From positions 1-64,000 of the forward strand of contig NZ_FZNO01000006.1 of NCBI RefSeq assembly GCF_900188025.1: a DNA stretch of 64,000 nucleotides, written 5' to 3'. Shown piece after piece: positions 28,853 to 37,429 of this stretch. The first letter of the stretch is position 1, and each line of letters starts with the position of its first letter. This DNA comes from Blastococcus mobilis (GTDB lineage Bacteria > Actinomycetota > Actinomycetes > Mycobacteriales > Geodermatophilaceae). The translations under genes were made by a program, and so were the position numbers. The notes beneath the pieces were generated by a model, which saw only the letters and a program-made list of their open reading frames with translations, was not told the origin of the DNA and ran no database searches.

Positions 28853-30223
28853 TCACTCCGACCGGATCTGTTGGTAGCGGGCCAGGGCGACCTTGCGCTC
28901 GGCGGCGTGCTCGACGACCGGCTCGGGATAGCCGGCCGGTGCTCCGCCGGGCGCGAGCCACGGCTCGTGCACGTAGGCGGTGGGGACGTCGCGCAGCTCC
29001 GGGACCCACCGCCGGACGTACTCGCCCTCGGGGTCGAACTGCCGTCCCTGCTTGGTGGGGTTGAACACCCGGTAGTACGGCGAGGCGTCGGTGCCGGTGC
29101 CGGCGACCCACTGCCATCCGTGGTTGTTGCTGGCCAGGTCGCCGTCGACGAGGTGCTGGAGGAAGTGCCGCGAACCGCGACGCCAGTCGAGGTGCAGGTC
29201 CTTCACCAGGAAGGAGGCCACGATCATCCGCACCCGGTTGTGCACGTAGGCCTCGCCGAGGAGCTGGCGCATGCCGGCGTCCACGATCGGATAGCCGGTG
29301 CGCCCCTCGGCCCAGGCGGCGAAGAGCGCGTCGGCCTGCGGGCCGGTGTCGTACTCGATGGCGCCGGTCTGGGGGTCGAGCGGCTCCCGGACCGATTCGG
29401 GGCGGTGCCACACCACGTCGGCGTAGAACTCCCGCCAGGCGAGCTCATCGGTGAAGCGGCGCACCGCCTCCGTCGTCTCGCCGTCGGCGGCGAGCTCGGC
29501 CAGCAGCGTCCGCGGATGCAGGCAGCCGTACTTGAGGTAGGCCGAGAGCCGGCTGGTGCCGTCGGTGGCCGGGAGGTTGCGGGTCTCGGGGTAGCCGGAC
29601 AGCAGCGTGTCGCGGAACCGCTCCCACGCGGCCACCGCTGCGGCCTCCCCGGCGGGCGGGAGCCGCACGTCGCCCAGGTCCTGCGCCGAGGGCAGGTCCT
29701 CCGACGGGAGCCCCGCGGCCCAGCGCACCGCCTCGGGACGGGGCGCGGGCGCCCGCCAGCCGTGCGCCCGCCAGGCACGGGCGAAGGGGGAGAACACCCG
29801 GAACGGTTCGCCGTCCTGCTTCAGGACCCGTCCCGGGGTGACGGCGTACGGGGAGCCGGTGCGCACGAGGGGGACGTCGCCGAGCGCCTCCTCGACGGCC
29901 GTGTCGCGGCGGCGGCCGTAGGGTCCGGCGTCGGCCGACACGTGCACGGAGTCCGCGTCGACCTCGCTGACCAGGGCCGGCAGGACGACGGCCGGATCAC
30001 CCGAGCGGAGCACGAGGGCGCCGTCGAGCGACTCCTGCAGCGCGGCCAGGCAGTTCCGCAGGAATTGGCGGCGCGCTGCACCCGCCGGACGCCAGAGCGC
30101 CGGATCGACGACGAAGACCGCGAGGACGTCGCCCTGGCCCCCCGCGGCGTCGACGGCCGCCAGGAGTGCCGGATGGTCGGCGAGTCGGAGATCGCGCCGG
30201 AACCAGAGCAGCGATGTCGGCAC
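28853..30223 (-). CDS. phrB: Deoxyribodipyrimidine photolyase
   Basis: A 456-residue FAD photolyase that repairs cyclobutane pyrimidine dimers with light. The N-terminal antenna domain opens with LLWFRRDLRLADHPAL. The FAD domain has SRLSAYLKYGCLHPR, GRTGYPIVDAGMRQL and NNHGWQWVAGTGTDASPYYR, including the tryptophan chain region. GTG 30223 is supported by TACGCT exactly six bases upstream, a leaderless pattern. It probably leads an operon with nei. Confidence 0.95.
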   Translation of the reverse strand: MPTSLLWFRRDLRLADHPALLAAVDAAGGQGDVLAVFVVDPALWRPAGAARRQFLRNCLAALQESLDGALVLRSGDPAVVLPALVSEVDADSVHVSADAGPYGRRRDTAVEEALGDVPLVRTGSPYAVTPGRVLKQDGEPFRVFSPFARAWRAHGWRAPAPRPEAVRWAAGLPSEDLPSAQDLGDVRLPPAGEAAAVAAWERFRDTLLSGYPETRNLPATDGTSRLSAYLKYGCLHPRTLLAELAADGETTEAVRRFTDELAWREFYADVVWHRPESVREPLDPQTGAIEYDTGPQADALFAAWAEGRTGYPIVDAGMRQLLGEAYVHNRVRMIVASFLVKDLHLDWRRGSRHFLQHLVDGDLASNNHGWQWVAGTGTDASPYYRVFNPTKQGRQFDPEGEYVRRWVPELRDVPTAYVHEPWLAPGGAPAGYPEPVVEHAAERKVALARYQQIRSE

Positions 30224-30259
30224 CTGTGGAGCGTAGGCAGGCGCGGCAGCAGTCGCAGG

Positions 30260-30580
30260 TCAGTGGGCGGCGGTCTCCAGGCCGAAGTGCGGCCGGTCGG
30301 CGGGCGCGACGAGGTCCACGCACTCGGGATGCTGCTGGATGTAGTGGCGGATGAACGAGCAGTAGGGGAGCACGGTCAGCCCGCGCTCGCGGGCGGCGGC
30401 GAGGACGCCTGCGACCAGCGCGCTACCGATGCCCCGACCGCCGACACCCGGATCGACCTCGGTGTGCGGAAGGGTCATCGTGCTGCCGTCGACGTGGTAA
30501 CTGGCCAGCCCCACGACGCGGTCGTCGAGCCGGACCTCGAAGCGTCCCTTCTCTGGGACGTCCACCACCTGCATGTCCAT
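30260..30580 (-). CDS. Small GNAT acetyltransferase (YjdJ/Gcn5-related type)
   Basis: A 106-residue minimal GNAT fold of the PF14542 type. The acetyl-CoA loop is VGGRGIGSALVAGVLAAARERG. The family C-terminal signature is PYCSFIRHYIQQHPE. The start at 30580 fits the family, opening MDMQVVDVPEKGRFEV. The target is unknown. It stands alone, 36 bp upstream of the photolyase start on the same strand. Confidence 0.88.
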   Translation of the reverse strand: MDMQVVDVPEKGRFEVRLDDRVVGLASYHVDGSTMTLPHTEVDPGVGGRGIGSALVAGVLAAARERGLTVLPYCSFIRHYIQQHPECVDLVAPADRPHFGLETAAH

Positions 30581-30729
30581 GGTCCGTGTCCTTCCGTCCC
30601 TCCGGCGCCGTTGCCGGATCTGACGTGTACCCGGAACGGTAGCCCCAGGATGCCTCCGTCCGGTTCACTTCTCGTGACGAGTCGGGTGTGCGGGGTGTTC
30701 CCGGAGGCACCGGATAGCCTCTCCACATC

Positions 30730-30755
30730 GGCATGGCGACGCACGTCGCCATGCC
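30730..30755. promoter_or_regulatory. Perfect 11-bp hairpin just 5' of tRNA-Arg
   Basis: GGCATGGCGAC / GTCGCCATGCC arms with a GCAC loop form a perfect stem ending two bases before the tRNA. A likely -10 (TAGCCT, 30715-30720) lies upstream, so the hairpin would be in the 5' leader of the tRNA transcript. It may aid processing, act in attenuation or mark a recombination site. Confidence 0.6.
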
Positions 30756-30757
30756 AC

Positions 30758-30833
30758 GGCCCCGTAGCTCAGGGGATAGAGCAACGGTTTCCTAAACCGT
30801 GTGTCGGAGGTTCGAATCCTCTCGGGGCCACCA
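30758..30833 (+). tRNA. tRNA-Arg (anticodon CCT)
   Basis: A complete cloverleaf: acceptor GGCCCCG/CGGGGCC, D-arm GCTC/GAGC with loop AGGGGATA, anticodon arm with loop TTCCTAA (anticodon CCT, reading AGG), T-arm with GGTTCGAATCC, discriminator A at 30830 and an encoded CCA at 30831-30833. A transposase remnant and accessory genes follow it, as is common at tRNA integration sites. Confidence 0.96.
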
Positions 30834-30894
30834 CCCGGTGCTGACCGTTGGTCAGGCAACTGGCCGACCGTTGGGCACCGATAAGGCGCGGTGA

Positions 30895-30935
30895 GGCCAA
30901 GCCGGACCGGAAAACGGGTCCGGCTTGGCCTTTCT
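30895..30935 (+). terminator. Strong rho-independent terminator after tRNA-Arg
   Basis: A 14-bp perfect stem, GGCCAAGCCGGACC paired with GGTCCGGCTTGGCC, around a GGAAAACG loop, followed by TTTCTC. It lies 62 bp after the tRNA 3' end. Confidence 0.9.
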
Positions 30936-30971
30936 CGTGGATCGAGGGGCCGCAGCGGGCGCCGCCTGCTG

Positions 30972-31139
30972 CGTTCGAAGCGCCTGGGCGGCGATCGCGG
31001 GCACGCCGAAGCCATGATCAAGGTGGCGATGATCCGGCTGATGGCCGCCCGGCTGACCGGCCGGCACATCGAACCGCACGGCCCCATCGAGACCGAGGCC
31101 GCTCGACGGCTGGCCGAAGACCTCGACAGCGACAAGTAG
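30972..31139 (+). pseudogene. IS5-like transposase, C-terminal remnant
   Basis: The last 55 codons read RSKRLGGDRGHAEAMIKVAM then IRLMAARLTG, which resembles the C-terminal end of IS5-group transposases (RPEHAEAMIK...AMIRLM). No start, DDE residues or terminal inverted repeats remain. It lies just after the tRNA terminator, a sign of past insertion at this tRNA. Confidence 0.55.
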
Positions 31140-31312
31140 CCGATCAGTTACCCCACACGCTCTCAGGCGGGAGTGCCTGTGGTCAGCGGCAGTGCCGCGC
31201 CAGCGCCGTCGATGAGTTCGGCCATGCCGCTGATGCCGCTACCGGGGCACACGGCAGCCGTCTGGCAGGCGCCCGAACCCACGCGGAGTGAGGAGCGGGC
31301 GGTCCTGGAGTT

Positions 31313-32308
31313 CTACGCCTCGGCGAGCCGAAGGTGTACGCGCGCTTGGTCCTCCTCGCCGAGGCGCTGCAGCGTTCGGCCCAGGAGCAGCCGGAGCTGT
31401 GTATCGCCCGGCTTTTCCCGCGCGAGGGGTTCGAGCAGGGTCCGTGCGCGGCCGAGCTGTGCACTGGCGTAGTAGGCCCGGGCGGTGAGGATGTCGAGGT
31501 TCGGCTCCCCCGCGTGCGTGGCGCGCAGCGGCTCGAGGAGCTGGAGAGCCCCCAGTGCATCCCCCATCGCCAGCAGCGACTCGCCGAGGCGGAGCCGCTC
31601 GATCTCCTCGGGCAGCGCTCCCCCCTCGCTGGTGGAGTCGCTGAGCAGGTGCACGAGCACCTCGGGGGGTTGTGCACCGGCCACCGCCCGCCCTGCCACG
31701 ACGAAGGTCGGCGAGGAGGCCACGCCCAGCGCCTTGCCGCGCAGCAGCTGCTCGCGAGTGGCTCGCTCCAGGGGATCCGCCGCGGCGGCCGGGCCGCCGC
31801 GCAGGTAGCCGGCGTGGGCCCCGGGACCCGTGTCGGGGGTCAGCCGGTTGGCAGTGGCGATCTCGGCCAGCACGGCAGGGTCGTTGAGATCGCGGCCCTC
31901 GAGGAAGTGCGTGTGCAGCAGGTCCTCGACCACCGCGCCCTGCACCGTCGGCCCGCCCGAGTCGAGGGCGCGCTGCAGCAGCCGGTGCGCCGCCCAGGAA
32001 CTTGCCCGCCAACGCGGGCGCCACGGCGTCAGGCCCTCGTCCCGGGCGATCTCGCGCACCCGCACGCGGTGGTCGGCCGGCTCCGCATCGACCGCGCACT
32101 GCGCCAGCGCGGCATCGGCCACCGGATCGCGCAACGCCTCCTCCAGTGGCTCCGACGGCACCGGCGCCGTCGGGTCGATGAGATAGGGCCGCCAGATGAC
32201 CTCGACGGGGTCGGCCTGGCCGCCGAGCAGGTCCAGCGCAGCCTCCAGGCGGCGCTTGCCGATGTAGGCCCAGGCGCAGACGACGTCCGCGTACACCTCG
32301 ATCTTCAC
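31313..32308 (-). CDS. FrnE-like DsbA-family protein with TPR tail and degenerate CXXC
   Basis: A 331-residue cytosolic protein. Residues 1-220 are a FrnE-like DsbA thioredoxin fold (MKIEVYADVVCAWAYIGKRR ... SPTFVVAG with the cis-proline loop). The active site is CAWA, not the usual CPWC: Cys11 is kept and the resolving position is Ala14. Residues 225-331 form two or three TPR-like helical repeats, as in YbbN-type fusions. The protein may act as a monothiol isomerase, glutathione-linked enzyme or holdase. GTG 32308 follows a strong GGAGGAG site. Family assignment is good; activity is inference. Confidence 0.8.
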   Translation of the reverse strand: MKIEVYADVVCAWAYIGKRRLEAALDLLGGQADPVEVIWRPYLIDPTAPVPSEPLEEALRDPVADAALAQCAVDAEPADHRVRVREIARDEGLTPWRPRWRASSWAAHRLLQRALDSGGPTVQGAVVEDLLHTHFLEGRDLNDPAVLAEIATANRLTPDTGPGAHAGYLRGGPAAAADPLERATREQLLRGKALGVASSPTFVVAGRAVAGAQPPEVLVHLLSDSTSEGGALPEEIERLRLGESLLAMGDALGALQLLEPLRATHAGEPNLDILTARAYYASAQLGRARTLLEPLAREKPGDTQLRLLLGRTLQRLGEEDQARVHLRLAEA

Positions 32309-32415
32309 GTTCTCCTCCGTTCCGCCGTGATCGGGGCGGCGCTGTGCCGAGCAGGTCTGGCAGGTGAGCGATGGAACCCGGCGTGACGTTCCGGCCCGGG
32401 CTCGCCGTCGAGGTC

Positions 32416-33186
32416 TCAGGCGGCTGCGGCGGCGCGGACGGCGTCCTGCAGGCCCTGCGGGGTCCGCTCGGCGAGTGGTTCTCCGTTGATGAGGATGGTG
32501 GGGGTGCTGGTGACGCCGTCGCGGCCGGCGTTGTCGGTGACCCGCCGGGTCCAGTCCTGGAACGCCCGTTCGCGGATGCCCGCCTCGACCTGCGGACCGG
32601 TCGCGCCGGCGCGCTCGGCGAGGGCGATCAGCTGCGCGTCGGACAGGCCTGCGCCGCCCTCGGCCGGCTGGTGTGCGAACAGCAGGTCGTGGAAGGCGAG
32701 GAACGCCTCCGGACCGGCGGTGTCAGTGACGACGGCGGCGGCGTTGAGGGCCCGGGTGGGGTACGCGTCGGGCGAGGCGTGGTCGAGGATGGCGATCGGC
32801 CGGTACTCGGCCGCCGCGGTGCCGTCGGCGACGAGCTCGGCGAGGGTGGGGCCGAGGACGTCTTCGAAGGACCGGCAGGCCGGGCAGAGGAAGTCCTCGT
32901 AGACGGTGAGGGTGACTGGTGCGTCGGGGTCGCCGATCCGCACCGCGGCGCCGTCGGCGGTGGTGTTCGCCGGCGCGGCGGCGGAGGCGTCGGCGGTCCA
33001 CTGGTCCTGCCTGACGCCGAGGATGATCAGTGCCACGAGCGCGGCGAGCACGGCGACGGTGCCGCCGATGAAGGTGCGGCTGTGGCGTGGGGCCTGCGCG
33101 CGGGCGGCGGCCTCGGCCGCGCGTCGGGCCGCGGCGCGCTGGCGGTCGGTGGCCTTCGAGCGGCCGCGGCGGGGGTCAGCGGGCAT
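32416..33186 (-). CDS. Membrane-anchored DsbA-like thiol oxidoreductase
   Basis: A 256-residue protein. A basic N-terminus (residues 1-37) precedes one transmembrane helix (about 38-62: TFIGGTVAVLAALVALIILG). An extracellular thioredoxin_4/DsbA domain follows, with active site FLCPACRSFE and cis-Pro loop TSTPTILING. It likely forms or exchanges disulfides in exported proteins. ATG 33186 is chosen. Only 107 bp separate its stop from the FrnE-like gene on the same strand, so the two may share a transcript. It is divergent from the GntR regulator. Confidence 0.87.
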   Translation of the reverse strand: MPADPRRGRSKATDRQRAAARRAAEAAARAQAPRHSRTFIGGTVAVLAALVALIILGVRQDQWTADASAAAPANTTADGAAVRIGDPDAPVTLTVYEDFLCPACRSFEDVLGPTLAELVADGTAAAEYRPIAILDHASPDAYPTRALNAAAVVTDTAGPEAFLAFHDLLFAHQPAEGGAGLSDAQLIALAERAGATGPQVEAGIRERAFQDWTRRVTDNAGRDGVTSTPTILINGEPLAERTPQGLQDAVRAAAAA

Positions 33187-33268
33187 GAGGGAGCTCCGAT
33201 CGGGTGCGGCCGCAGGGCCGGTGGCGGCGGTCGGGTCGGCGGTGGTCCGGACGACCGGTCCGAGGCTA

Positions 33269-33285
33269 GGATACAAGCGGCATCC
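33269..33285. promoter_or_regulatory. Inverted repeat and -10 upstream of the GntR gene
   Basis: GGAT-N9-ATCC (33269-33285) overlaps a TAGGAT -10 (33266-33271) in the divergent promoter region, 12 bp before GTG 33297. An autoregulatory site for the GntR/FCD protein is plausible. Confidence 0.4.
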
Positions 33286-33296
33286 ATTTGGGGGGC

Positions 33297-33944
33297 GTGT
33301 TGGACACCATCACCGAGACCGCTGCGCAGCGCGCGCACCGGGTCATCCGCGACCACATCGTCGACGGCACCCATCCCGGCGGGTCGATGCTCAGCGAGAA
33401 CACCCTGGCCGCGGCACTCGGCATGAGCCGGACGCCGGTGCGCGCCGCGCTGCTGCGCCTGGAGGAGGAGGGCTGGGTCACCATCTACCCCAAGCGGGGA
33501 GCGCTCGTGCGTGCGTTCACCGATCAGGACGGGCGGGAGATGGCCGGAGCCCGGCACCTGCTGGAGACCGGTGGGGTGCGCGCCGCATCGCCGGCCGCGC
33601 TGGCGGGGCTGTGCACCCGGCTGGAGGCGCTGATCGACGCCCAGGAGGCGGCGGTGCGTGCGCAGGACCGCGACGAGCTGGTCGAGCTGTGCATGTCCTT
33701 CCACCGCGCCTTCATCGAGGTCGGCGGCAACAGCCTGTTGCTGGACTTCGGCGACCGGCTGCGCAGTCGGCAGGCGGTGATGCTGCACCTGAGCCTGCCG
33801 ACCGTCGAGGCCCAGGCGCAGGAGCTGGTCGCCGAGCACCGCGCGCTGCTCGACGCCTGCCGCCGCGGCGACCACGACGCCTGCGCCGCCCTGCTGCAGG
33901 ACCACATGAGCGACAAGCTCGCGCCCCGCTTCGGGCTGGCCTGA
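33297..33944 (+). CDS. GntR family transcriptional regulator (FCD-type effector domain)
   Basis: A 215-residue regulator. The N-terminal winged helix reads AHRVIRDHIVDGTHPGGSML ... MSRTPVRAALLRLEEEGWV. An all-helical FCD effector domain spans about 75-215, with the metal-binding histidines in MSFHRAFIEVGG, AEHRALL and QDHM. The start is GTG 33297 with GGGGGG just upstream. Its stop is one base before the alcohol dehydrogenase ATG, so it heads an operon with the dehydrogenase, amine oxidase and DinB genes and likely controls them. Confidence 0.9.
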   Translation: MLDTITETAAQRAHRVIRDHIVDGTHPGGSMLSENTLAAALGMSRTPVRAALLRLEEEGWVTIYPKRGALVRAFTDQDGREMAGARHLLETGGVRAASPAALAGLCTRLEALIDAQEAAVRAQDRDELVELCMSFHRAFIEVGGNSLLLDFGDRLRSRQAVMLHLSLPTVEAQAQELVAEHRALLDACRRGDHDACAALLQDHMSDKLAPRFGLA

Positions 33945-33945
33945 G

Positions 33946-35015
33946 ATGCCGGACCTGCCCGCGACGGAGTTGGGCGCCGACCGGGACGTCTCGGGTGCCG
34001 CGCTCGCGATGACCGTCACCGAACCCGGTGCGCCCCTGGCTTCCCGGCCGGTCGAGATCACCCGGCCGCCGTGCGGCTGGGTCCGGGTGACGGTGGTGGC
34101 CAGCGGCGTCTGCTACGCCGACATCGGCACGGCCGCCGCACCGGAGGCCTCCACTTCGGCGCCGGTGACGCCCGGCCACGAGGTCGCCGGGGTCATCGCC
34201 GAGGTCGGCGACGACGTCGCAGGGTGGGCTGTCGGTGACCGGGTCGTCGTCGCTGGTTCGGCGGCAGCTGCGGCCACTGCGACTTCTGCCGCAGCGGCGA
34301 CGTCGTCCACTGCCCGCAGCGCCAGGTGCCGGGCCTGTCCTACCCAGGCGGCTGGGCCGAGACGATCACCGTCCCCGCGAGCGCACTGGCCCACATCCCC
34401 GACGGGCTGGACGACTTCGACGCCGCCCCGATGGGCTGCGCCGGGGTCACCACCTTCAACGCCGTCCGCCACGCCCACCTCACTCCTGACGCTACGGTCG
34501 CCGTGTTCGGCCTCGGCGGCCTCGGCCACCTCGCCGTCCAGTTCGCCGCCGCGATGGGATACCGCACGATCGCCATCGCCCGCGGCCCCGAGCGTGCCCA
34601 CCTCGCCCGCGAGCTGGGGGCGCACGACTACCTCGACAGCGCCGAGCGCCCCGCCGGCGCCGCGCTGGCCGACCTCGGCGGCGCGGACCTCATCGTCAGC
34701 ACCGCGCCGACCACCGAGCCGGTCGCCGAGCTGCTCACCGGCCTGCGCGTCGGCGGCCGCCTCACGCTGATCGGCGTCGACGGCGGATCGGTCCAGGTCC
34801 CGGCCGCGCAGCTGGTCATGAACGGCCAAACCCTCACCGGTCACCTCACCGGCAGCCCGCGGGACACCGAGGAAGCCATGCAGTTCGCCGTCACCACCGG
34901 CGTCCGCCCGCACGTCGAGCGAATGCCGCTGGCGCGGGCGAACGAGGCCGTCGCCCGCATCCGCGCCGGCGCCCCGCGGTTCCGCATCGTCCTCGACCCG
35001 GCGGGCCGGCAGTGA
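33946..35015 (+). pseudogene. Zinc-dependent alcohol dehydrogenase with a single-base frameshift
   Basis: The N-terminal 101 codons (catalytic Cys in VVASGVCYADIG, then TPGHEVAGVIAEVG) and the rest (structural zinc site with GSCGHCDFC, then Rossmann motif GLGGLGHLAVQFA, to 35015) lie in different frames. The switch is at 34250-34254, where GTCGTCGTCGCTGG lacks one G relative to the expected VVVGWFGG reading. One base would restore a normal protein of about 356 residues. The end overlaps the amine oxidase GTG by four bases, and the start is coupled to gntR, so operon structure is intact. A sequencing error is a serious alternative. Confidence 0.75.
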
Positions 35016-36166
35016 CCGGCAGCCACCGCCGCGACGTCGTCATCGTCGGCGCGGGCATCGCCGGGCTGACCGCCGCCCACGCCCTGACCGCAGCGGGCTT
35101 GAGCGTCACGGTCTACGAGGCGCGCAACCGGGTCGGCGGGCGGCTGTTGAGCAGCACCCACGACGACGGGGCCGTCGATCTGGGCGCCACCTGGTTCTGG
35201 CCGAACGAGCCGCTGGTGCGTGCGCTCGCCGACGACCTCGGACTGGCAACCCACCCGCAGGCGCTGACCGGCGATGCGCTGTTCGAGGCCGACCAGCGCG
35301 GGCCGCAGCGACTCGCCGGCAACCCCCTCGACGTCCCGTCCGCGCGGTTCGCCGACGGCGCCCAGGCGCTGGCGGTCAGCCTCGGCGACCTGCTTCCGCC
35401 CGGCACCCTCCACCTGGTTGACCCGGTCTTCGGCGTCCGCTTCGACGAGGACGACACGGTGGTCGTCGAGGCCGCCAGCGGGACGGTGACGGCCGACCAC
35501 GTCGTCCTCGCGCTCCCGCCCGCCCTGGCCGTCGAGGCCATCACCTTCACCCCTGCCCTGCCGGCGCCGATCCGCGACCTCGCCGCCGGTACCGCGGTGT
35601 GGATGGGTGGCGTGGTCAAGGCCGTCGCGATCTATGACCGGTCGTTCTGGCGCGACGCCGGCCTGGCCGGGTCCGCGATGAGCCACCTAGGCCCCTTCCG
35701 GGAGCTCCACGACCACAGCGGCCCCGGCGGCAGCCCCGCCGCCCTGTTCGGCTTCGCCCTCGCCGCCCACTTCGATGGCGCCCCACCCGAGCAGATCGCC
35801 GCCGCCTTCGGACGCCAGCTCACCCGGCTGTTCGGCCCGGACGCCGGCGATCCCCGGTCCATCCACGTCCTCGACTGGAGCCGGGAGCTGCACACCAGCC
35901 CCCGCGCCCCCTCACCGGACGCCTCCACCGCCACCTACGGGCACCCGCTGTTCCACCAGCCCGTCGCCGGGCGGATCCACTGGGCCGCCACCGAGACCGC
36001 CCCCGACTACGCCGGCCACATCGAAGGCGCCATCCGTGCCGGAACCCAGGCCGCCCGCAGCATCACCCACCTGACCGCCACCGGCGCCACCGGCACGCAG
36101 CCGCCGTCAACGCCGAGGGCACGGAGCACGACAGACGATGGACAGGAGACGTCATGCACGAACTGA
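35012..36166 (+). CDS. Flavin monoamine oxidase family protein
   Basis: A 384-residue FAD amine oxidase. The N-terminal dinucleotide motif is VVIVGAGIAGLTAAHAL, followed by VYEARNRVGGRLLS and the substrate-side GATWFWPNE. The C-terminal FAD segment is IHWAATETAPDYAGHIEGAI. It would oxidise a primary or secondary amine to imine plus hydrogen peroxide. GTG 35012 overlaps the dehydrogenase stop. The last 30 residues are a poorly conserved Thr/Pro tail that overlaps the DinB start by 13 bases. The paired dehydrogenase could handle the aldehyde/alcohol product. Confidence 0.9.
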   Translation: MTGSHRRDVVIVGAGIAGLTAAHALTAAGLSVTVYEARNRVGGRLLSSTHDDGAVDLGATWFWPNEPLVRALADDLGLATHPQALTGDALFEADQRGPQRLAGNPLDVPSARFADGAQALAVSLGDLLPPGTLHLVDPVFGVRFDEDDTVVVEAASGTVTADHVVLALPPALAVEAITFTPALPAPIRDLAAGTAVWMGGVVKAVAIYDRSFWRDAGLAGSAMSHLGPFRELHDHSGPGGSPAALFGFALAAHFDGAPPEQIAAAFGRQLTRLFGPDAGDPRSIHVLDWSRELHTSPRAPSPDASTATYGHPLFHQPVAGRIHWAATETAPDYAGHIEGAIRAGTQAARSITHLTATGATGTQPPSTPRARSTTDDGQETSCTN

Positions 36167-36690
36167 CGGGGCTGCTGCGCGAGTACGACCGCGCCCGCGC
36201 CTACACCGACCAGCTGTGGAAGGACCTCACCCCCGACGAGGTGACCTGGCGCCCGCACGAGAACTCCAGCGCCATCGGCTGGCACCTGGGCCACCAGGCC
36301 CACGTCGCCCACTTCATGATCCGCAACCTCACCGCTGCCGAACCCAGCCCCGACCCGGAGCTGGACGACCTGATGGACTCGGCGCAGCCGGAGAAGTTCC
36401 GCGGCGCGCTGCCGACCGTGCGGCGACTCACCACGTTCCGCGACACCGTCGCCGAGCGTGTCCACGCCCGCATGGGAGCCATCGCCGCCGGCGAGGTCGG
36501 CGCTCCCACCCAGATGACGATCGTCGCGACGCACCTGCTGACCGCACTGGTCAACCACGAGTACCAGCACGACCAGTGGATCGGCGAGGTCCGTGCCCAA
36601 AACCTCGGCCACGCACTCCCGCCCGACCCCGAAGGCGACGGGCTGGCCCGCATCGACGGCTACCTCTGCCTCAACCCCTACGCCTGCTGA
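36154..36690 (+). CDS. DinB superfamily protein
   Basis: A 178-residue four-helix-bundle protein of the DinB/YfiT type. The metal-binding histidines appear in GWHLGHQAHV and in NHEYQHDQW. Members act as mycothiol- or bacillithiol-dependent transferases or have unknown roles. ATG 36154 has an AGGAG site five bases upstream and overlaps the amine oxidase end, so it is the fourth gene of the gntR-led operon. Confidence 0.88.
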   Translation: MHELTGLLREYDRARAYTDQLWKDLTPDEVTWRPHENSSAIGWHLGHQAHVAHFMIRNLTAAEPSPDPELDDLMDSAQPEKFRGALPTVRRLTTFRDTVAERVHARMGAIAAGEVGAPTQMTIVATHLLTALVNHEYQHDQWIGEVRAQNLGHALPPDPEGDGLARIDGYLCLNPYAC

Positions 36691-36730
36691 CCCGGTGTGC
36701 AGCCGCCCGGTTACCGGTGAGGACGCGTCC

Positions 36731-37429
36731 GTGACCGACATCGACGCCGTCGTCCTCGACGACCCCGTGGGTCAGTCACTGCGTGGTCACCACGCACACC
36801 TGGCCCGGCGGCTTGGCCGTGTCACGACCTACCTCCCCGAGGTCGCCACGTTCGCGGCTGTGCCGAGCGAGCCGACCAACGCCGACTGGGAAGACCTCGC
36901 CCGGTTGCTCGGCCCGCGGGAGCTGGCCGACCTCTTCAGCGCGACCGCGACGCCACCCGAGACCTGGGCGCCGGTGTTCAGCATGAACGGCGTCCAGATG
37001 GTCGCCGGTCCCGAGCCCATCGTCGGCAGCGCGCCGGCGGGGGCGGCCATCGTCGAGCTTGGCGACGCCGACGTCCCGGACATGCTCGCGCTGGCGAACC
37101 TGACGCGCCCGGGCCCGTTCTGGCGCGGCACCGTCGTGCTCGGCGCCTACGTCGGCATCCGCCAGAACGGCGCGCTGGTGGCGATGGCCGGCGAACGGCT
37201 GCGACCGCCGGGCTGGACGGAGATCAGCGCCGTGTGCACGGCCCCTCACGCCCGTGGACGTGGCTTCGCCTCCGCCCTGGTGCGGAGTGTGATCCGGCGC
37301 ATCGTCGACCGCAGTGAGCGCCCGTTCCTGCATGTGGCAGCAGACAACGCCGCCGCCATCAGCATGTACGAGCGACTTGGCTTCGAGACTCGTCGGCGGG
37401 TGCGCTTCCATGGCTACCGGACGCCGTAG
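36731..37429 (+). CDS. GNAT family N-acetyltransferase (FR47-like)
   Basis: A 232-residue acetyltransferase. The C-terminal FR47-like GNAT core has the acetyl-CoA loop CTAPHARGRGFASALVRSVI, followed by FLHVAADNAAAISMYERLGF. The N-terminal 90 residues are the helical region usual in this group. GTG 36731 begins 41 bp after the DinB stop. The substrate is unknown; association with the amine oxidase operon suggests an amine or amino acid. Confidence 0.88.
   Translation: MTDIDAVVLDDPVGQSLRGHHAHLARRLGRVTTYLPEVATFAAVPSEPTNADWEDLARLLGPRELADLFSATATPPETWAPVFSMNGVQMVAGPEPIVGSAPAGAAIVELGDADVPDMLALANLTRPGPFWRGTVVLGAYVGIRQNGALVAMAGERLRPPGWTEISAVCTAPHARGRGFASALVRSVIRRIVDRSERPFLHVAADNAAAISMYERLGFETRRRVRFHGYRTP

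Noticed and set aside
27029-30844. Open reading frame of about 1270 codons on the plus strand
   Set aside because: It is antisense to fprA, the GH25-like gene, nei, phrB and the GNAT gene, and runs into the tRNA. Its composition is the Arg/Gly/Val/Asp shadow typical of high-GC DNA.
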